Source: Sedimentitalea xiamensis
GTDB taxonomy: Bacteria > Pseudomonadota > Alphaproteobacteria > Rhodobacterales > Rhodobacteraceae
Assembly: GCF_030164465.1 (NCBI RefSeq)
Contig: NZ_JASNJE010000035.1
Span: 1 to 44,501 of the forward strand
Length of the DNA: 44,501 nt
Reading direction: 5' to 3'
A model generated the notes under the pieces. The model did not search any database. It worked only from the letters and a program-made list of their open reading frames with translations, and was not told where the DNA came from. A program made the position numbers and the translations under genes. Position 1 is the first letter of the stretch, and every line of letters begins with the position of its first letter. Below, one piece after another: positions 44,398 to 44,501 of the stretch.

Positions 44398-44501
44398 TTA
44401 ACCTGGCGCATATCCTGCAGCGCGAAAGTAGTTCATGCATTCGTCGGGAGTGAACAGGTCGCATATCCTTCCGAGCGCGCTGAACAACTCCGTAAACGTC
44501 C
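44398..44501 (-). CDS. IS630-type transposase, C-terminal end, cut by the window edge
   Basis: Read on the minus strand into the edge, the frame ends in LFTPDECMNYFRAAGYAPG and a TAA stop at 44400-44398. The DLF-P-EC-NYF-AAGY pattern is the characteristic C-terminus of IS630 family transposases. Only the last ~33 residues are in the window. It ends 13 bp after the sulfotransferase stop. No inverted repeat end could be recognised in the short distance available. Confidence 0.75.
   Translation of the reverse strand, partial: TFTELFSALGRICDLFTPDECMNYFRAAGYAPG

Noticed and set aside
1-44501. CRISPR arrays, tRNA and rRNA genes
   Set aside because: No regularly spaced direct repeats and no cloverleaf or rRNA signatures were noticed in the intergenic stretches; a dedicated search was not possible.

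Overview
The window looks like a chromosomal segment of an alphaproteobacterium of the Roseobacter/Rhodobacteraceae type. The DNA is GC-rich. The mix of HAAT-type ABC and TRAP transporters, a DUF1523 protein, the psd-pssA pair, a GT14/DUF5928 glycosyltransferase beside a sulfotransferase, and RirA-like TGA-N9-TCA iron boxes all fit that group. This assignment is an inference, since there is no rRNA or other phylogenetic marker here.

Layout. (1) 1-321 holds no gene I can support; 322-1851 is a membrane-anchored spermidine-synthase-like protein. (2) 2056-13702: an AraC regulator diverges from a ten-gene run encoding a branched-chain-amino-acid-type ABC transporter (livJHMGF-like), an aromatic-type aldehyde dehydrogenase, a three-part TRAP transporter and a ThDP enzyme. 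A second ThDP enzyme (13836-15461) converges on it. The logic is uptake of a 2-oxo or hydroxy acid, ThDP-dependent decarboxylation, then aldehyde oxidation. (3) 15794-23142: a TetR regulator diverges from a tight operon of an MttB-family (non-pyrrolysine) methyltransferase, a DgcA/N-methylproline-demethylase-like flavoprotein, a proline-racemase-like protein with Ser/Thr instead of the catalytic Cys pair, and a second TMADH-like flavoprotein. Two palindromic operators lie between them, 21 bp apart centre to centre. (4) 23198-29475: an iron-uptake block with a TonB-dependent receptor interrupted by one in-frame TAG, a DUF2218 gene, and a siderophore-type ABC transporter, with two RirA-like boxes. 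(5) 29678-39311: a DHDPS-superfamily protein lacking the usual Thr-Thr and Tyr residues, a fused 2-oxoacid:ferredoxin oxidoreductase, an IlvD-type dehydratase, and a choline-type ABC transporter (ChoXWV) whose binding protein keeps all six known choline-box residues. (6) 39364-44385: small membrane proteins, phosphatidylserine decarboxylase and synthase, a GT14 glycosyltransferase and a sulfotransferase. At the right edge is the C-terminal end of an IS630-type transposase.

The most interesting candidate system is blocks 3 and 5 together: an apparently uncharacterised catabolic route for an N-methylated (quaternary or tertiary) amine. It would combine import, methyl transfer, flavin-dependent N-demethylation, an altered racemase-like step, and a 2-oxoacid-producing dehydratase next to a 2-oxoacid:ferredoxin oxidoreductase. 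Several of these enzymes (IlvD, the ferredoxin oxidoreductase, the two flavoproteins) need Fe-S clusters, and an iron-regulated uptake block sits in their midst. No corrinoid protein, corrinoid-reactivating protein, pyrrolysine genes, bet genes or electron-transfer partner are in the window, so the pathway is incomplete here and its substrate is unknown.
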